From Chaunax sp. Z400 (lineage: Eukaryota; Chordata; Actinopteri; Lophiiformes; Chaunacidae), in NCBI GenBank assembly GCA_037577475.1, contig CM075192.1, forward strand, positions 18,394,908 through 18,458,907: a stretch of 64,000 nt of DNA. Direction: 5' to 3'. This document shows positions 1 to 15,000 of this stretch, in pieces. Under the pieces are notes generated by a model. The model was given only the letters and a program-made list of their open reading frames with translations. It was not told where the DNA came from and ran no database searches. Both the position numbers and the translations under genes were made by a program. The stretch's first letter is position 1; every line of letters begins with the position of its first letter.

Positions 1-450
1 CATGGCTCGGTGTTGCCCGCCGCTTGCAGCAGCCCACCCCAGGGTCTCTTCTCTCTTTTTATCCTCCTTTCAGGAAGCACTCAGACTCAGTCACATCCTC
101 TCTCTATCTGCTCTCATTTTCCTAATCTTTCTCTCTCTTCTCCTCTCTCTCCCCACCTTGATGTCGTTTCGGTGTATCAGGATAGGCTTGAGGTTGCAGC
201 AGCCATTTTCCGCTGGCAGCATCCTCCCTCTCTTTCTCCCTCCCTCTCTCTCTCTCGCTCCAAATCACTCCCTCGCTTATTCCCTTTCTCACTCTACCTG
301 CCCTGTGCCAACACATCCGTACTAATCATTGACTGCATCGTGGCTATAGGTGGGCTTTTTCGGTTCGTTCATGTAACCATAGATTTTTTAAATATTGAAA
401 ATGAGCACCGAGGCGCTGACAAATGCTTTGACGTAGGAGGTGAATGAAAA
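1..450. other. GA/CT-rich tract with a possible first exon of an unidentified minus-strand gene
   Basis: The plus strand is strongly CT-rich from about 50 to 290, so the minus strand reads as the GA-rich leader often seen in 5' UTRs. On the minus strand an ATG at 222 opens 22 codons that end exactly at a possible donor (AAG then GTGGGG, exon 157-222). The peptide resembles no family I recognise and the donor is weak. The tract could equally be a promoter or a simple low-complexity stretch. No partner exon can be seen because the window starts here. Confidence 0.2.
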
Positions 451-2650
451 GCTGGGCAAACCATCAATGACCTCCGGTTGATCCCTGATTATCACGGGGC
501 AAATTTCTATAGAGCTAAAATAAACTATTAGTAAAATCAATTTTGATCTATTAAACACTTCTTAGCCAGCATTTAACTTAAACACAAGTCCGGCTAATTA
601 CTTAATCCTAACTGTTATATTTTGCAGCTGCCCATAAGGAGGAAATGACAATTATGTTCAGTGTGAACTGGATCCTAGAGGTTTCAGCACCATGGACAGC
701 AATACTTCTGGCTTATATACAAAGAAACAACATTCAACTTTAAAATCTTTTTTTTAATTTGGGCTTATTAACATTCACTGATGAAATTACTAAGCCTACT
801 TGAAAGACACTGGGCCTGCGGCACTCTTGATAGGTGGCCTATAGTCACTTTATATTACTTAGAGCTCATTTAATTTGAACTCTTGTGTTGACAAGGCAGA
901 CTGAACAGCACACATTGTGGCAGATTCTAGCCTACTGTAGATGTAAACAGCAGGTATAAAGGCTATGCATTGTTCATGAGTACTGAATCCACGTATTTTA
1001 TGATTCAAAGATTCAAGGCCGTACAACGTTTGCCATTTTGGGTCCAGTCCAGCAGTAAGCGGGGGCTTTGTGTGGCTCGTTGGTATATGGGTATGATTCA
1101 GGTTGCCAGAGGTCACGGATTCAAATTCAGGATGAGTCTATTTCTAAGTACCATAGTCTGAACTGTTCAATTTTGGCCCTGAAAATCATCAGACTGAATT
1201 AATGGAGAAAAACACCAGATCCTTGTCCATGCGCTGCTCTGTGTTTGCACTCCAGAACCTGGGAGGGCAACATATTTCCTGTGTTGGTTATCCAAATAGC
1301 ACACTTACGCTTTATTTAACTTGTAAAAGTTTAGTTGTTAACTTATACCTGCAATAATAAATCTGCTGTGATTCAATGACACAGCAGGCAATCTCCCTCC
1401 TTCCATCAACTTGAGGAAAGAAAAATCTTGTGTTGAGATATAAGCGGTCTTCTAAGAAGACTGCTGTCAGTAATGTTAAACCTACAGAGCTAAAAATGTT
1501 AAGGTTAGATTAATGTAGGCCTAAGTAGTTAGCTGGAAACTTAAGCAAATGGTTAGAATGAGTACCGGGTAATGTTAGCTACATTAACTTTAGTTGTGTT
1601 AATTTACAGTGAGTTACTTGATGGAGAAATCAAGTTACATGGTGCTTTGGGAGAAAAGAGCAACATGAAATAATTCCTCAAGTTTCTGCCTCTTAAATGT
1701 AAGCACCTGTGCATTGGTCATACAGAGAGATGGTCAGAGGTGTAAGTACAGTCAACTTACACAGCACAGAAACCAACACGAACAAAAGCAAAGATCAACA
1801 ATTCGCCAAGTCAAAACTCTGTTCTTTTTAATGAGAATGACGCAGGCAATGACTGCACTGACTGAACCCCACATGCAAGAGACATCCTTCACCACAAAAC
1901 CAGGTATGTGCCACCAAACCTACTGAGCCACCTGACCCTTCAACACAAGTGTCACATCAGTCAAAAACCCTGGATAACGAGAAGGTAAATTTACTACATG
2001 AACACTACTTTAAACTAGTGAGGTGGTCAAGAGATGACCATAACAACTCCCAGCAAACAGCTTAAGACTGTCACCACTGTACAATCGAGTCCGTGGCTGC
2101 AAGGCTGAACTGCTCTGAAAGAAAATACAATCAAGAAACACAAGCAACTTTAAATACCTCAACCCAACAGAGCTGACAATGAAAACAAGAGCCAGGTATC
2201 ACCCTGCAGTTACCTCCTGAACATAATGTTCATGCTGAGGGTTGTTGGCACCCTTTTACGGTCAGTCTAGGGCCCCTTTTCCACTGCATAGTGCCTCCAC
2301 CTCGAGTTTACCTCATAGCAAACTCAGCTATCTTTAATTACTAGTATGCAATCTTGAGTGCAATGTTTTGTTTTTCCATGCAATTCACTGATGTTCATCA
2401 GTGGTATAAGACACTAAAGGGGAGAAGACATAATAACCACTTCCACAGGGTCTGACGAATGTCTGATTACTTGTGTGAGCCTCCTTGGTCATCATGTTAA
2501 GATTTTCAGCTTGCTTAGCATTGAGAGATGCAAGAGATTCTCACCAATGAGAAGAACATAGTCGAAATATTACATTAATGATTTGCTTTAGTTAACTTCG
2601 TGTAAATTCTTTGTTTCCAAGGAAAGTTAGAGCGGGTGTAAAAAAATAGT
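451..2650. other. Intergenic DNA without a recognisable gene
   Basis: AT-rich sequence with only short, non-homologous open frames. Besides the tRNA-Pro relic at 1073-1139, the stretch near 2262-2320 (ggcccctttt ccactgcata) resembles a common teleost dispersed repeat. I see no exon with flanking splice sites and coding character. Confidence 0.5.
1073..1139 (+). pseudogene. tRNA-Pro pseudogene with a collapsed anticodon arm
   Basis: The 5' part (GGCTCGTTGG then GGGTATGATTC) matches the acceptor and D-arm of eukaryotic tRNA-Pro. After a gap, AGAGGTC and TTCAAAT match the variable region and T-loop, and GATGAGTC is a decayed 3' acceptor strand. The anticodon stem-loop is shortened to a few bases, so no anticodon can form. 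The B box reads GGATTCAAATT, off the GGTTCGANTCC consensus. It could be a tRNA-derived SINE head, but no SINE body follows. A dead copy is the best reading. Confidence 0.6.
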
Positions 2651-2654
2651 ACAC

Positions 2655-3410
2655 AGTTTATTTTTCTGTAACATTTATTGCAGACAAGATCTGTAATATG
2701 AGATCAACTGGATTACAAACCATCTAGGGAGAAAGAGGCATTACCATTTAGAAAACATTCACAAACTTAAATGGCAATTCTCTCAGTTGCTAGGATACAA
2801 GGTAAGGGCAATACATTTCTGTGAGCTCTACTGAGGGGGAAATTAACTATAAATACAAAAAGAGTTTGCTTGAATTTTGGGACAAATGTTGAGCTGTGTC
2901 GACAGTTGGTGTGACACTGCAAGGCAAAATGACAAGAGTAGTGATTGTAATTGACTTTATCGTAACCGTAAAAGAGCTGAGACCATAGGATATTCAAAGT
3001 GGTAGCTGAAATTCAGGAGATTGTTTTTCGGTCACCGGCTGGGAATGCCATACATTTCTAACATTGAGCAAATTATATCTTGGATAAAGTACTTGGCTAT
3101 AATGTTTACAAACACTTTTAATATCTTGAAGGTTAAGTATAACAATTGGTGAATAGACTGGTAATCTGTTAAACTTTGAGTTTTGTTATCCATCTTTTAA
3201 AATGAAAACAAATTCCAAGACAGGAAGACCTGCAGACAGCTTTAAGAATACAGGAAAAATAAATGTTGACTGATTTTTTTAAAGCATGGAACCATAGATC
3301 AACAAATTCATATTCCTCATGGAAACTGCATTTGAGCTGACTGGATGTATACTGTATCATCGTCATGTTGAGTGTGTCTGTACATGGTTGAGTGTGTTCC
3401 TGGGGGCGGA
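2655..3410 (-). other. psmd8: psmd8 3' UTR with polyA signal
   Basis: Downstream of the psmd8 stop codon on the minus strand there is no coding signal. The first clear canonical AATAAA on that strand is at 2679-2674. This gives a 3' UTR of about 740 bases. Confidence 0.55.
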
Positions 3411-6807
<3,397 letters not shown>

Positions 6808-6906
6808 GGTGATTCTGCAAAATATACGACACCGGCCAACGAAATACGGTAAGTGACGTATTCTGACGTGAAACATTCGCTTCCCTGAAACAAACTGTGG
6901 ATCAAG
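6808..6906. promoter_or_regulatory. Shared bidirectional promoter psmd8/nup88 with paired CRE-type sites
   Basis: Only 99 bases separate the two start codons, which point away from each other, so both 5' UTRs and core promoters must lie in or overlap this stretch. Two TGACGT motifs, at 6854-6859 and 6864-6869, are 10 bases apart, one helical turn. TGACGT is the ATF/CREB core. No TATA box is evident, as is usual for housekeeping bidirectional promoters. Factor binding is inferred. Confidence 0.7.
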
Positions 6907-9066
6907 ATGGCCGCTTTAAACGCAGAACGGTGGCTGGATGGCTTACCAAACCATAGCATTTTTAGGAAAATACGCGAGAGGTTGAATTTGGAATCCAGCA
7001 GAAATGAAAAAGAGGTCGCAAAAAACCTCGCATTTTGTTTGGGTGGGGATTTCTTTGTGTGGGACGACGCAGACCGCGTGTTTTACACAACTAACTTGCG
7101 ACAGTTAAACTCGGAAGACAGCCGTCGAAGCGGGAACTATCAAACCTTGCTGTGCATTAACCCTCCCCTTTTCGAAGTGTGCCAAGTGTTGCTAAGTCCA
7201 ACGAGGCACCATGTCGCGCTTATCGGGCAGCGGGGTATCTCTGTGCTGGAGCTTCCTCAACGATGGGGCAAGAGGTCCGAGTTCGAGGGCGGAAAGAGTG
7301 AAATCAACTGCAAGACCATCGCGGTGGCGGAGCGCTTCTTCACCAGCTCACCGTCTGTGAATCTGCGACAGGCGGCTTGGTATCCTAGCGAGACAGACGA
7401 ACCTCATTTGGTGCTTCTTACATCCGACAATACCATTCGATTTTACGGCTTGAAGTCGCCCCAGGCGCCGGCCAAGGTCCTGCCAGTATCTCAGTCGGAA
7501 GACGATAGCAGCGTCCGTCCTCCGGCGCGTTCCTATGCAGCATCACTTGGAGAGATAGCAGTGGCGTTTGACTTCGGGTCCAGTTCGTCACCCCCTCCGC
7601 ATCTGGCAGCACGGTTCTCCAAAGAACAGCTGGTCTACCCTCTGTACATTCTCTACGAAAATGGGGAGACTTATTTGTGCTACACAAGTCAGGCAAATAG
7701 TCTGACTATAAGTAAACTCATTGGACCCCTCCCAATGTATCCTGCTGCAGAAGACAACTATGGCTATGATGCTTGTGCCATTCTCTGCCTGCCATGTGTG
7801 CCAAGTATCCTGGTCATAGCCACAGAAACTGGCACACTGTATCACTGTGTGGTGTTGGAGTCTGAGGAAGAGGAGGAGACGGGAACAGTGGAAAAGTGGA
7901 TCAGAGGCACAGAGGTAGTGCCGGCTCTGTATGTTTTTGAGTGTGTTGAGCTCGAGCTCACCCTTAAAGTAGCCACAGGAGAGGATGAGGAGCCTCAAGA
8001 TTTTGACTTCACCTGCCCAATCAGACTGCACAGGGACCCCCTGTGTCAGAACAGGTATCATTGCACACATGAAGCAGGAGTGCACAGTGTGGGACTAATC
8101 TGGGTCAACAAGCTTCAGAAGTTCCTCCACTCAGATGAAGAGGACAAGGACAGTCTTCAGGAGCTGGCTTCTGAGAAGCGATGTATTGTAGAGCACATTC
8201 TTTGTACGAGACCACTCCCAACCAGCCAGTCAGCTCCTGTTCGTGGCTTTTTGATTTTGTCTGACCTTTCCTTGGGCGCCACCATGATCTGCATCACCAG
8301 CACCTATGAATGCATACTGTTGCCCCTTCTGAGCTCCATTCGCCCTCACTCCCCTCCCCTGCTTTGTTCTTATCCAGGACCAGGCTCTGGTAGCTCCCCT
8401 CTACGCGGGTTGGCCGACAACTCCTTTGAGCAGCATATTCGCAACATCCTGGCACGTAGCTCCACCAATCCTCTCGTCCTGAAGGCTGGGGACAAGGACA
8501 TATCACCACCACCTGCAGAGTGTCTGCAGCTCCTCAGCAGAGCCACACAGGTCTTCAGTGAGGAGTACATTCTTAAGCAGGACTTGGCCCGTGAGGAAAT
8601 GCAGAGAAGGGTAAAACTCTTGGCAGGTCAGAAGAACAAGCAGCTGGAAGAATTAGTTCTGTGCAGGAAGGAGAGGATGAGTCTGAGAGAGGCAGCAGAA
8701 AGATTGGCTGATAAGTACGAGGATGCAAAGTATCGCCAAGAAATGATTATGAACAGGGTTAAAAGAGCACTGGGCAGCCTGCAAAGCCAGCTACCCATTC
8801 TGTCAAACAGTGAAAAGGATATGAAGAAGGAGCTGCAAACCATCAGCGATCAACTGAAACACCTAGACAACTGCATCAAACAGGTGAACATGAAGATGGA
8901 CTACCAGAAGACACAAGTGGATAAGGATGTTCCTGCAGCCAGAACAACAGTCTCACTCAATGCCCATCAGAAGAAGGTTGTTCAGGATGTCCTCAGAGAA
9001 CAGGGACAGCAAATTGGTGACATGATGAAACAGATCAAAGACATCAAAAATCATTTCAGTTTCTAA
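6907..9066 (+). CDS. nup88: Nucleoporin Nup88, single-exon
   Basis: Component of the cytoplasmic face of the nuclear pore, partnering Nup214 and Nup62 and helping to hold CRM1 export complexes. The protein is 719 aa, close to the human protein of about 740, and starts in a good Kozak context (AAGATGG). Residues 1 to about 490 are beta-propeller-like (for example HHVALIGQRGISVLELPQRW), with an acidic insert ESEEEEETGTVEKW. The last ~165 residues, from about 555, are heptad-rich coiled coil (EEMQRRVKLLAGQKNKQLEE). The reading frame is open throughout with no splice sites needed, which is unusual because the human gene has many introns. No premature stop, frameshift or A-rich 3' tract is seen, so it looks functional. 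Confidence 0.96.
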   Translation: MAALNAERWLDGLPNHSIFRKIRERLNLESSRNEKEVAKNLAFCLGGDFFVWDDADRVFYTTNLRQLNSEDSRRSGNYQTLLCINPPLFEVCQVLLSPTRHHVALIGQRGISVLELPQRWGKRSEFEGGKSEINCKTIAVAERFFTSSPSVNLRQAAWYPSETDEPHLVLLTSDNTIRFYGLKSPQAPAKVLPVSQSEDDSSVRPPARSYAASLGEIAVAFDFGSSSSPPPHLAARFSKEQLVYPLYILYENGETYLCYTSQANSLTISKLIGPLPMYPAAEDNYGYDACAILCLPCVPSILVIATETGTLYHCVVLESEEEEETGTVEKWIRGTEVVPALYVFECVELELTLKVATGEDEEPQDFDFTCPIRLHRDPLCQNRYHCTHEAGVHSVGLIWVNKLQKFLHSDEEDKDSLQELASEKRCIVEHILCTRPLPTSQSAPVRGFLILSDLSLGATMICITSTYECILLPLLSSIRPHSPPLLCSYPGPGSGSSPLRGLADNSFEQHIRNILARSSTNPLVLKAGDKDISPPPAECLQLLSRATQVFSEEYILKQDLAREEMQRRVKLLAGQKNKQLEELVLCRKERMSLREAAERLADKYEDAKYRQEMIMNRVKRALGSLQSQLPILSNSEKDMKKELQTISDQLKHLDNCIKQVNMKMDYQKTQVDKDVPAARTTVSLNAHQKKVVQDVLREQGQQIGDMMKQIKDIKNHFSF

Positions 9067-9480
9067 GTACTGCAGAAATCAGTCGAAGGTATTGCTGTCA
9101 ATTGGAAGAATAATTAAAATGCTCTTTTAAATATGCCTGTTAGTGGCTTTTGATTAGAAGGGGAAGGAGTGCTTTAGTCATAAGTTAATATGCCATGTGT
9201 GGAATTGTATTTCAATTGATTAACTTTTTATTCACTGATATAACTTTACCATTGACACTGCATATTGTTTGTCTCTTAATAGGGATGCAATAGGTTTGTG
9301 TTCTTGTTCTATTTTCCTTCTTCTTTTTTTGCATCAGTGTTTCTAAATGTGACGGATTGAGTCAATAATTTAGTCAGTTAAATATGTATAGGCATGTAAG
9401 ATGGGAAACATTTTGAGCATGTATTTAGCATACATATTTTCAACATGGCCGCTGTTTGAATTAATAATAAAACTTAAAGT
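9067..9480 (+). other. nup88: nup88 3' UTR with polyA signal
   Basis: Non-coding sequence after the nup88 stop. A canonical AATAAA lies at 9466-9471, giving a 3' UTR of about 420 bases. No long poly-A tract follows, so a retroposition scar, if there was one, has been lost. Confidence 0.6.
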
Positions 9481-9668
9481 CCTATGTAACTGTCTTTACT
9501 CATTTGGGATGACTTATATCAGTTAATTACTATTGTCTAAGATATTTTATCAAAAGAAGTGCAAATCCAAGTGAATTATAAACAGGTCAACGTAATTATA
9601 ATCATACATATTATTTAATATACATAAAGAAATACTAATCATATGTTGAGAAATAAGCAGGGTGAGTG

Positions 9669-10013
9669 TTAAAGGATAGGTTCACATTTTTAATGTATAA
9701 AGTCTATAAACTCTATACAATTTACAAGTCCATATCTTTAAGTAAAGGCTTTTGGTTGCTGAAAGTATTTCCTCTGCCCATGCTGGGTAGAAAGAGATCC
9801 CTTCATAATAGAACTCCAAAAGCGTGTGTACTGAAGACGCATATTAGTTTTGTCTGAACAGTAAAATGTTCACCACTAAAGGATGACTTTGCATTTTGAC
9901 CCACATCATGAGTCACTTAAGGGTCAGTATGAACAGGAGGAACAAGTAAAGAAGAAGCATATGATTGTACTGTATGTACACAATAGAATAGAATAATGTG
10001 AACATATCCTTTA
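9669..10013. mobile_element. MITE with imperfect terminal inverted repeats
   Basis: The left end TTAAAGGATAGGTTCACATT is mirrored at the right end, which on the opposite strand reads TTAAAGGATATGTTCACATT, over roughly 23 bases. The 345-bp body has no coding capacity. This end sequence is a familiar dispersed one in teleost genomes (recalled, not searched). The superfamily is not clear; flanking TAA-like target duplication cannot be separated from the ends. Confidence 0.6.
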
Positions 10014-11269
10014 ATGCCCAACTCGCCTCCAGTCTGCCATCTACAGTTTGGCACTTGTGTGCAGCCTCAGTGTAGATTGTCAGGAATCCTGTATCCACCA
10101 GATGTCACCCCTCTCCAGAGTTGATGACCTCAGTTTTTCGGTCAGGTTTGTTAGTGAGGAATTCCCCACATAAACACTGAGTGACGTAAATGGAGACCTT
10201 GCTTTTAAGGGTGTCTGATATTGATGTTGGGGATCCTTCGCTCTTGCTTTGAGTCTTCACCCCATTGCTGTGGCAACACTGTGTTGATTCAAGCAACAAA
10301 TATTTGAGCTGGTTTATGACTCAGCACAGTATAATGAGGTACCAGGCATTGAGCTTTGTTTTTGAACTGCTATGTTTTTTGTTCTACTCTTTAAAATGGG
10401 GATGCTAGAAATTAGTTGAAAATACACAGGAAGCCCACTGATAGTAATTCCTTGTCAATAAACTATGTCCTTAAGAACATTTTAGCACTTTTTTTTCTCT
10501 TCACATTTACCACCCTCTCTCTCACTCAGAAATCCACAGTAGAGGGTGTGGTGTGGCTTCAGGTCTAGCTCAAGAATTCTCCAAATAGGGGATGCTAGTA
10601 AGTCTTTCATAAAGGTACAGTGTCTAGATCTTTTGCATGAGCCTGAGGAAACTTAGCGGACCCTAGGAAAGGAGATATTAATAACTCTTGGGCCAGCCTA
10701 CCACATTCTTCATATGTGAGTCACTGTAAGCCAGAGAGCATGGAGGAAAGGGCTGCATTGCCTCTGTTTCTCATTTGTGTTTCTTTCCATGGAGGAGTGG
10801 AAAAGGGAGGCGGGAAGACCACTCCTTCTGCGTTCCTTGAAAACCTTATGTGCTCTACACGGGACGCATAGTTGTGATTATACCACAGAGTTTACACTCA
10901 GGATAAGACCAAAAATACTTCATCATGCTAGTGAGATTGAATGCAGAACTTGATGGGCATGAAGGGGAATTTATTTAAATGTGTGTGTGTGTGTGTGTGT
11001 GTGTGGATGTGAGAGAGAGAGAGAGCCAGAGGGAGAAAGAGCTTCAGATGGATGGTAGGAATGAGGGGAGAGAGCTTTGGAAAATGGTGGTATGAGAACT
11101 TGGCAGGGGAGAGTGTAACTCACTGTTTATCTGAGAACAAATGAGCTTGAGCTTCAACTATTTCTCTTGTATCACACATTTTATGTTAAATTGTAGACTT
11201 TTTAATCACTTTCTGACTTTTTCAAGCTTTGGATAAATCTTTACTTACAAAAAGACCACTAAAGAGACA
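10014..11269. repeat. Intergenic DNA with (GT)n and (GA)n microsatellite
   Basis: No gene is seen between the MITE and the ehd2 3' end. A (GT)12 tract at 10981-11005 is followed by a (GA)n tract at 11011-11025. The remainder is unremarkable AT-rich sequence. Confidence 0.7.
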
Positions 11270-12072
11270 GGACACAGTCAGGGAATTTTATTTGATTATA
11301 ATAGTTAAGAACAGTTGGTGGAGCAGTGTACAGTAGTCAGTAATATATCATTCAGTCTTGTTGAAAATTTCATCTCAGTTTGTTATGGTCTTATATAAAT
11401 CTGAGGATTTGCTCCTGCACATACAAAACAACAGCAATAGTTACAAAAATAATATATAAAGTGTATGCACAAAATTTTGTCATGTAAAGCATCAAAGGGA
11501 AATGCATACAGGTTATTAGATTGTGCTGCCAGTTTGATTTAAAATGCTATAAACAAATCATTTGTGCAATATAGGTCTTTGTAAATAAATCTGTAGATGA
11601 TACCTCATTGTAATGACCAGACTTGAAAATGGCATAATCCTAAAATTCGCCACCTAGATAATACTGCAGTGTTCCAATCTAGTCACTGAAGAAAGGTTGA
11701 TTTTTTCCCCCTCTCTATTTGGTTAAATAGATGGTGATGCTGCTCACCAGCTTTTATTTACTTTTGCTCAGCAAACACAAGTAGATATATTTTCAAGCTT
11801 TTCATAAAAGGCTAACTTTAAGGAGCCAAAGGGAAGAAGCAACCAGACCCATGTAACACAGTATTTTGCAGTCAGCCCTGTATTCTCAAAGGATTGGCCT
11901 ACACTTTAATACAGTATGTTCCATTGTGCAAGACCGAAATCAGGCTCAGAGCAAACGTTGAACGCATTACACACAACATTTTGACATGGGTCTGGGGGAA
12001 AACAGAACAAATACAAACAGTAGCAAAAGTGTGACAGCCAAAAGAGAAGAGTCTCTCTGCCTTGTGACATGT
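11270..12072 (-). other. ehd2: ehd2 3' UTR with polyA signal
   Basis: Non-coding sequence after the ehd2 stop on the minus strand. AATAAA lies at 11292-11287, giving a 3' UTR of about 800 bases. An isoform ending earlier cannot be excluded. Confidence 0.5.
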
Positions 12073-15000
12073 CTATGCGTCAGAACCCTTCTGCCTGCGT
12101 TTGGAGGGCGGGATCAGACGTGTAGGGAGCTCAGGGGGTAGACCGTGGCCCTCCAGCTTGACCTCAATCAGGTGGCTAGCCAGGGCAAATTCTTCATCAT
12201 CCAGCATACCGTCATGGTCCACATCCGACAATTTCCAAATGCGAACCAGCACAGAGTTAGGAAGGCGAGAGCTCACCATCCAGTCCTTAGCCTTGGTGCC
12301 ACTCAATTTACCCTCATTGGGAGCGAGGTTATAGAAGATTTCATCATATTTGGGCTTGTCTTTGGTCACCACCCAATCCTCCTCCTCCTCACACCCCTCA
12401 CCATTTTCCTCGCTGAAGGGGTCACCCTCTGTGAACGGTCCAGCACGGCTTCCAAGGAAGGCTCCACCCTGTACACCTGGTTGCTCACATGCTTCTAGCT
12501 CCTCCTGCCGCAGGAGGGGCATCAGTTTGGCGATATCAGCGGACAGCAACTCATCCAAGGCTGTCATCAGGTTAGGCTTCAAGGTTTTAAACTTGGTGAA
12601 ATCATGAACCATCAGTTGCTCCTTTAAAAAGGGAATGGAAAAAATGTGTGGGTCAGTAAATGAAGTAAATATTAATTTCAAATTGAACTTAAGTTTTAAA
12701 TACTATAGGGTAGTTAAAGAGAAGTCTTTACATAATTGCTTCCCAGATGCCCAGTGACAAAAACAGATTCAGACCAACCTGCATCTTAGTACAATCTGGG
12801 AAGTCTCCAGGAGAAATGTTGTGCTGCAGCTGGATCTTAGAGAAAATCACTGGCAGCTGGTAGATCAGATTCTTCTTTTTATTGTCCTTCCTGAAAACAG
12901 ATGGCATCTCCTGCTTCAGGTAGCTGATGATGTGGGCATGGACCTGGGATTCAGAGAAGAATAGGAAAGGGTTATTACCACACAACTAACATGATTAGAA
13001 TGCAATAATGTCAATCTGTCACTAACTATTTGCATGACGACATGCTAAGAAATACACACCCTAACCAGACGTGCCCTCTTAACCAGGTCGTTGAGTTTGC
13101 GTAAAGCTGCATTGCGAGGAAGGTTTTGGATGTCAGCGAACAGATCCTCCTCCTCCAGCTCGAACAGCTTACGGTTGTCTGTAACCATCAGCGGCTCTGA
13201 CCAGAAGGAGCCAATGTAGACACGCAGAACCTCAGGGGTGCCAAAGACCTTTCCGAGGGACCACATGAGTGCACCATACACTCGCATCAGCTGCTGGGTG
13301 CCCACCATGTCTGCCTTGTTGAGCACCACACGAAGCTTGTCCTCGTTTCCTTTCAGAGCACCGATGGCCTCGGAGAACTCATCTGATATCTCCAGTTTAT
13401 GAGCATCAAACAGCAGAATGATGCGGTCCACACGCTCAGCAAACCAGCGCAACACAGCTGGGAAGTCATAGCCTGATTGAAAAGAAGAAGAAAAAAACTA
13501 AGACACCGGTATTCATGAACCAAATGGGCAGTATGCACTAAACAAAAAAGGGTCAGGAGAGGCAAGAAGGTCAGCACAGACACAAACCCTTTACACCTCC
13601 TGTATGTATCTGTCGAACCCACAACAGCTGTACATTCAGACACCAGGGCTTCACTCTATGCAACATGCCACCCAATTCTTTGACTTTTAATACCAATTTA
13701 TAAGACTAACAAAACCAAAGCATTTTATTTTCTTCAGTATGGACATGAACATACATGATGGTCAGTTCACCCAAATTTCAAAAACTATTTTCTCACTGCT
13801 ATCCTGTGATACAGCCACTTTTTTTCAGATACATATTCATGTCTGTATTTTTCTTTCAATTGACTTCTGTCTGCGGTGCTCACAGCACTATCTAAATAAA
13901 AACTAACATCATGTTTTCAAAAATTCTGTCCCCGTTACTCTGGATTACCTTCAAACTGCATTGTGAGCTGGAGTTTGCATTGCAACTGCTTCTTATCAAA
14001 TAAATACAGTAGTTTGAATTATCCAGAGAAACTGGGACATTTTCAGTAAAAAGATATTGACTTTTTAAAATGCAATTTCTCAGTGTTCGTGAGCACCACA
14101 AAGAACATGCTATTCACTTCCACTGTGTTGGGGTGGAGGCAGAAATCTCACAGATGGAGTATTTAAAACCCCAGCAGATAACTCAAACCAAGTGAAAAAA
14201 TATGTGTTTCATAATTGGGATGCCTTTAGACTTGTTAGTTGCTCATGCCGACTGACTTGAGTAGTAATGGGTTACTTAAAGCGTGGATGAATAGGAAAGT
14301 AAAAAATTACCGTGAGAGGATGATCATTGTTATTTATGAACAGTACATCCCTCTATAGTTGAGTTTCTGTCTGTACGTTCTCTGTTCCTGACCATGATTT
14401 TATGGCTGCTCTGTGTACTCAGTGATTTTTTTCTTTCCCTGCTGCCAGCTGTTATTGTGACAGTGCAAACTGGTCCCATGAGTTAGCCAGGCGTGCCAAG
14501 GAGATGATTTTGTGAGCCGACATTCAAGGATGTGTGTCTCTGCAGGCCCCCTATGCCCTCTCCTCACCTTTGCCACCTCTCTCACCTCGGCTCACTCTCT
14601 GCTTAGCACCGGACAAGATCCCCGGTGTGTCAATAATGCTGATACTTTCCAGGACCTGATTGGACATCTGAGCACACTGGAACCTGGTATTTTCATCAGC
14701 AGACAGGAGAAAAGTCACATAATAATGATGATAACAAACAAGTTTGGAGTGGTCACATTTGTTTGAAGCACTGTTGGAACAGATGCAAAGAATCATGTGA
14801 AAAATGGTTAACTCTTATCAAAGAAGCCAATGTGATCTAAGGAGCAGATTTGGAAGCAGCCCTCTCCACACCCTCTACCCCTCCTATTGAAGGCCATTGT
14901 GTGCAAGCAGGCCTCTCATTTCTGTGGGCTTCCTGAAGGAAAAATGACCACTAGTGCCAGAATCACACAATAAGGGCTGCTAAAGATGTGTGGCTCAGAA

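Noticed and set aside
7588..8085. 165-codon open frame on the minus strand inside nup88
   Set aside because: It lies fully antisense to the nup88 coding exon and resembles no family; it is a shadow of the GC-richer coding sequence.
13755..14100. Possible MITE in ehd2 intron 3 starting ttcacccaaatttcaaaa
   Set aside because: The start resembles known fish repeats and gtgctcacagcac is locally palindromic, but I could not match the two ends as inverted repeats.
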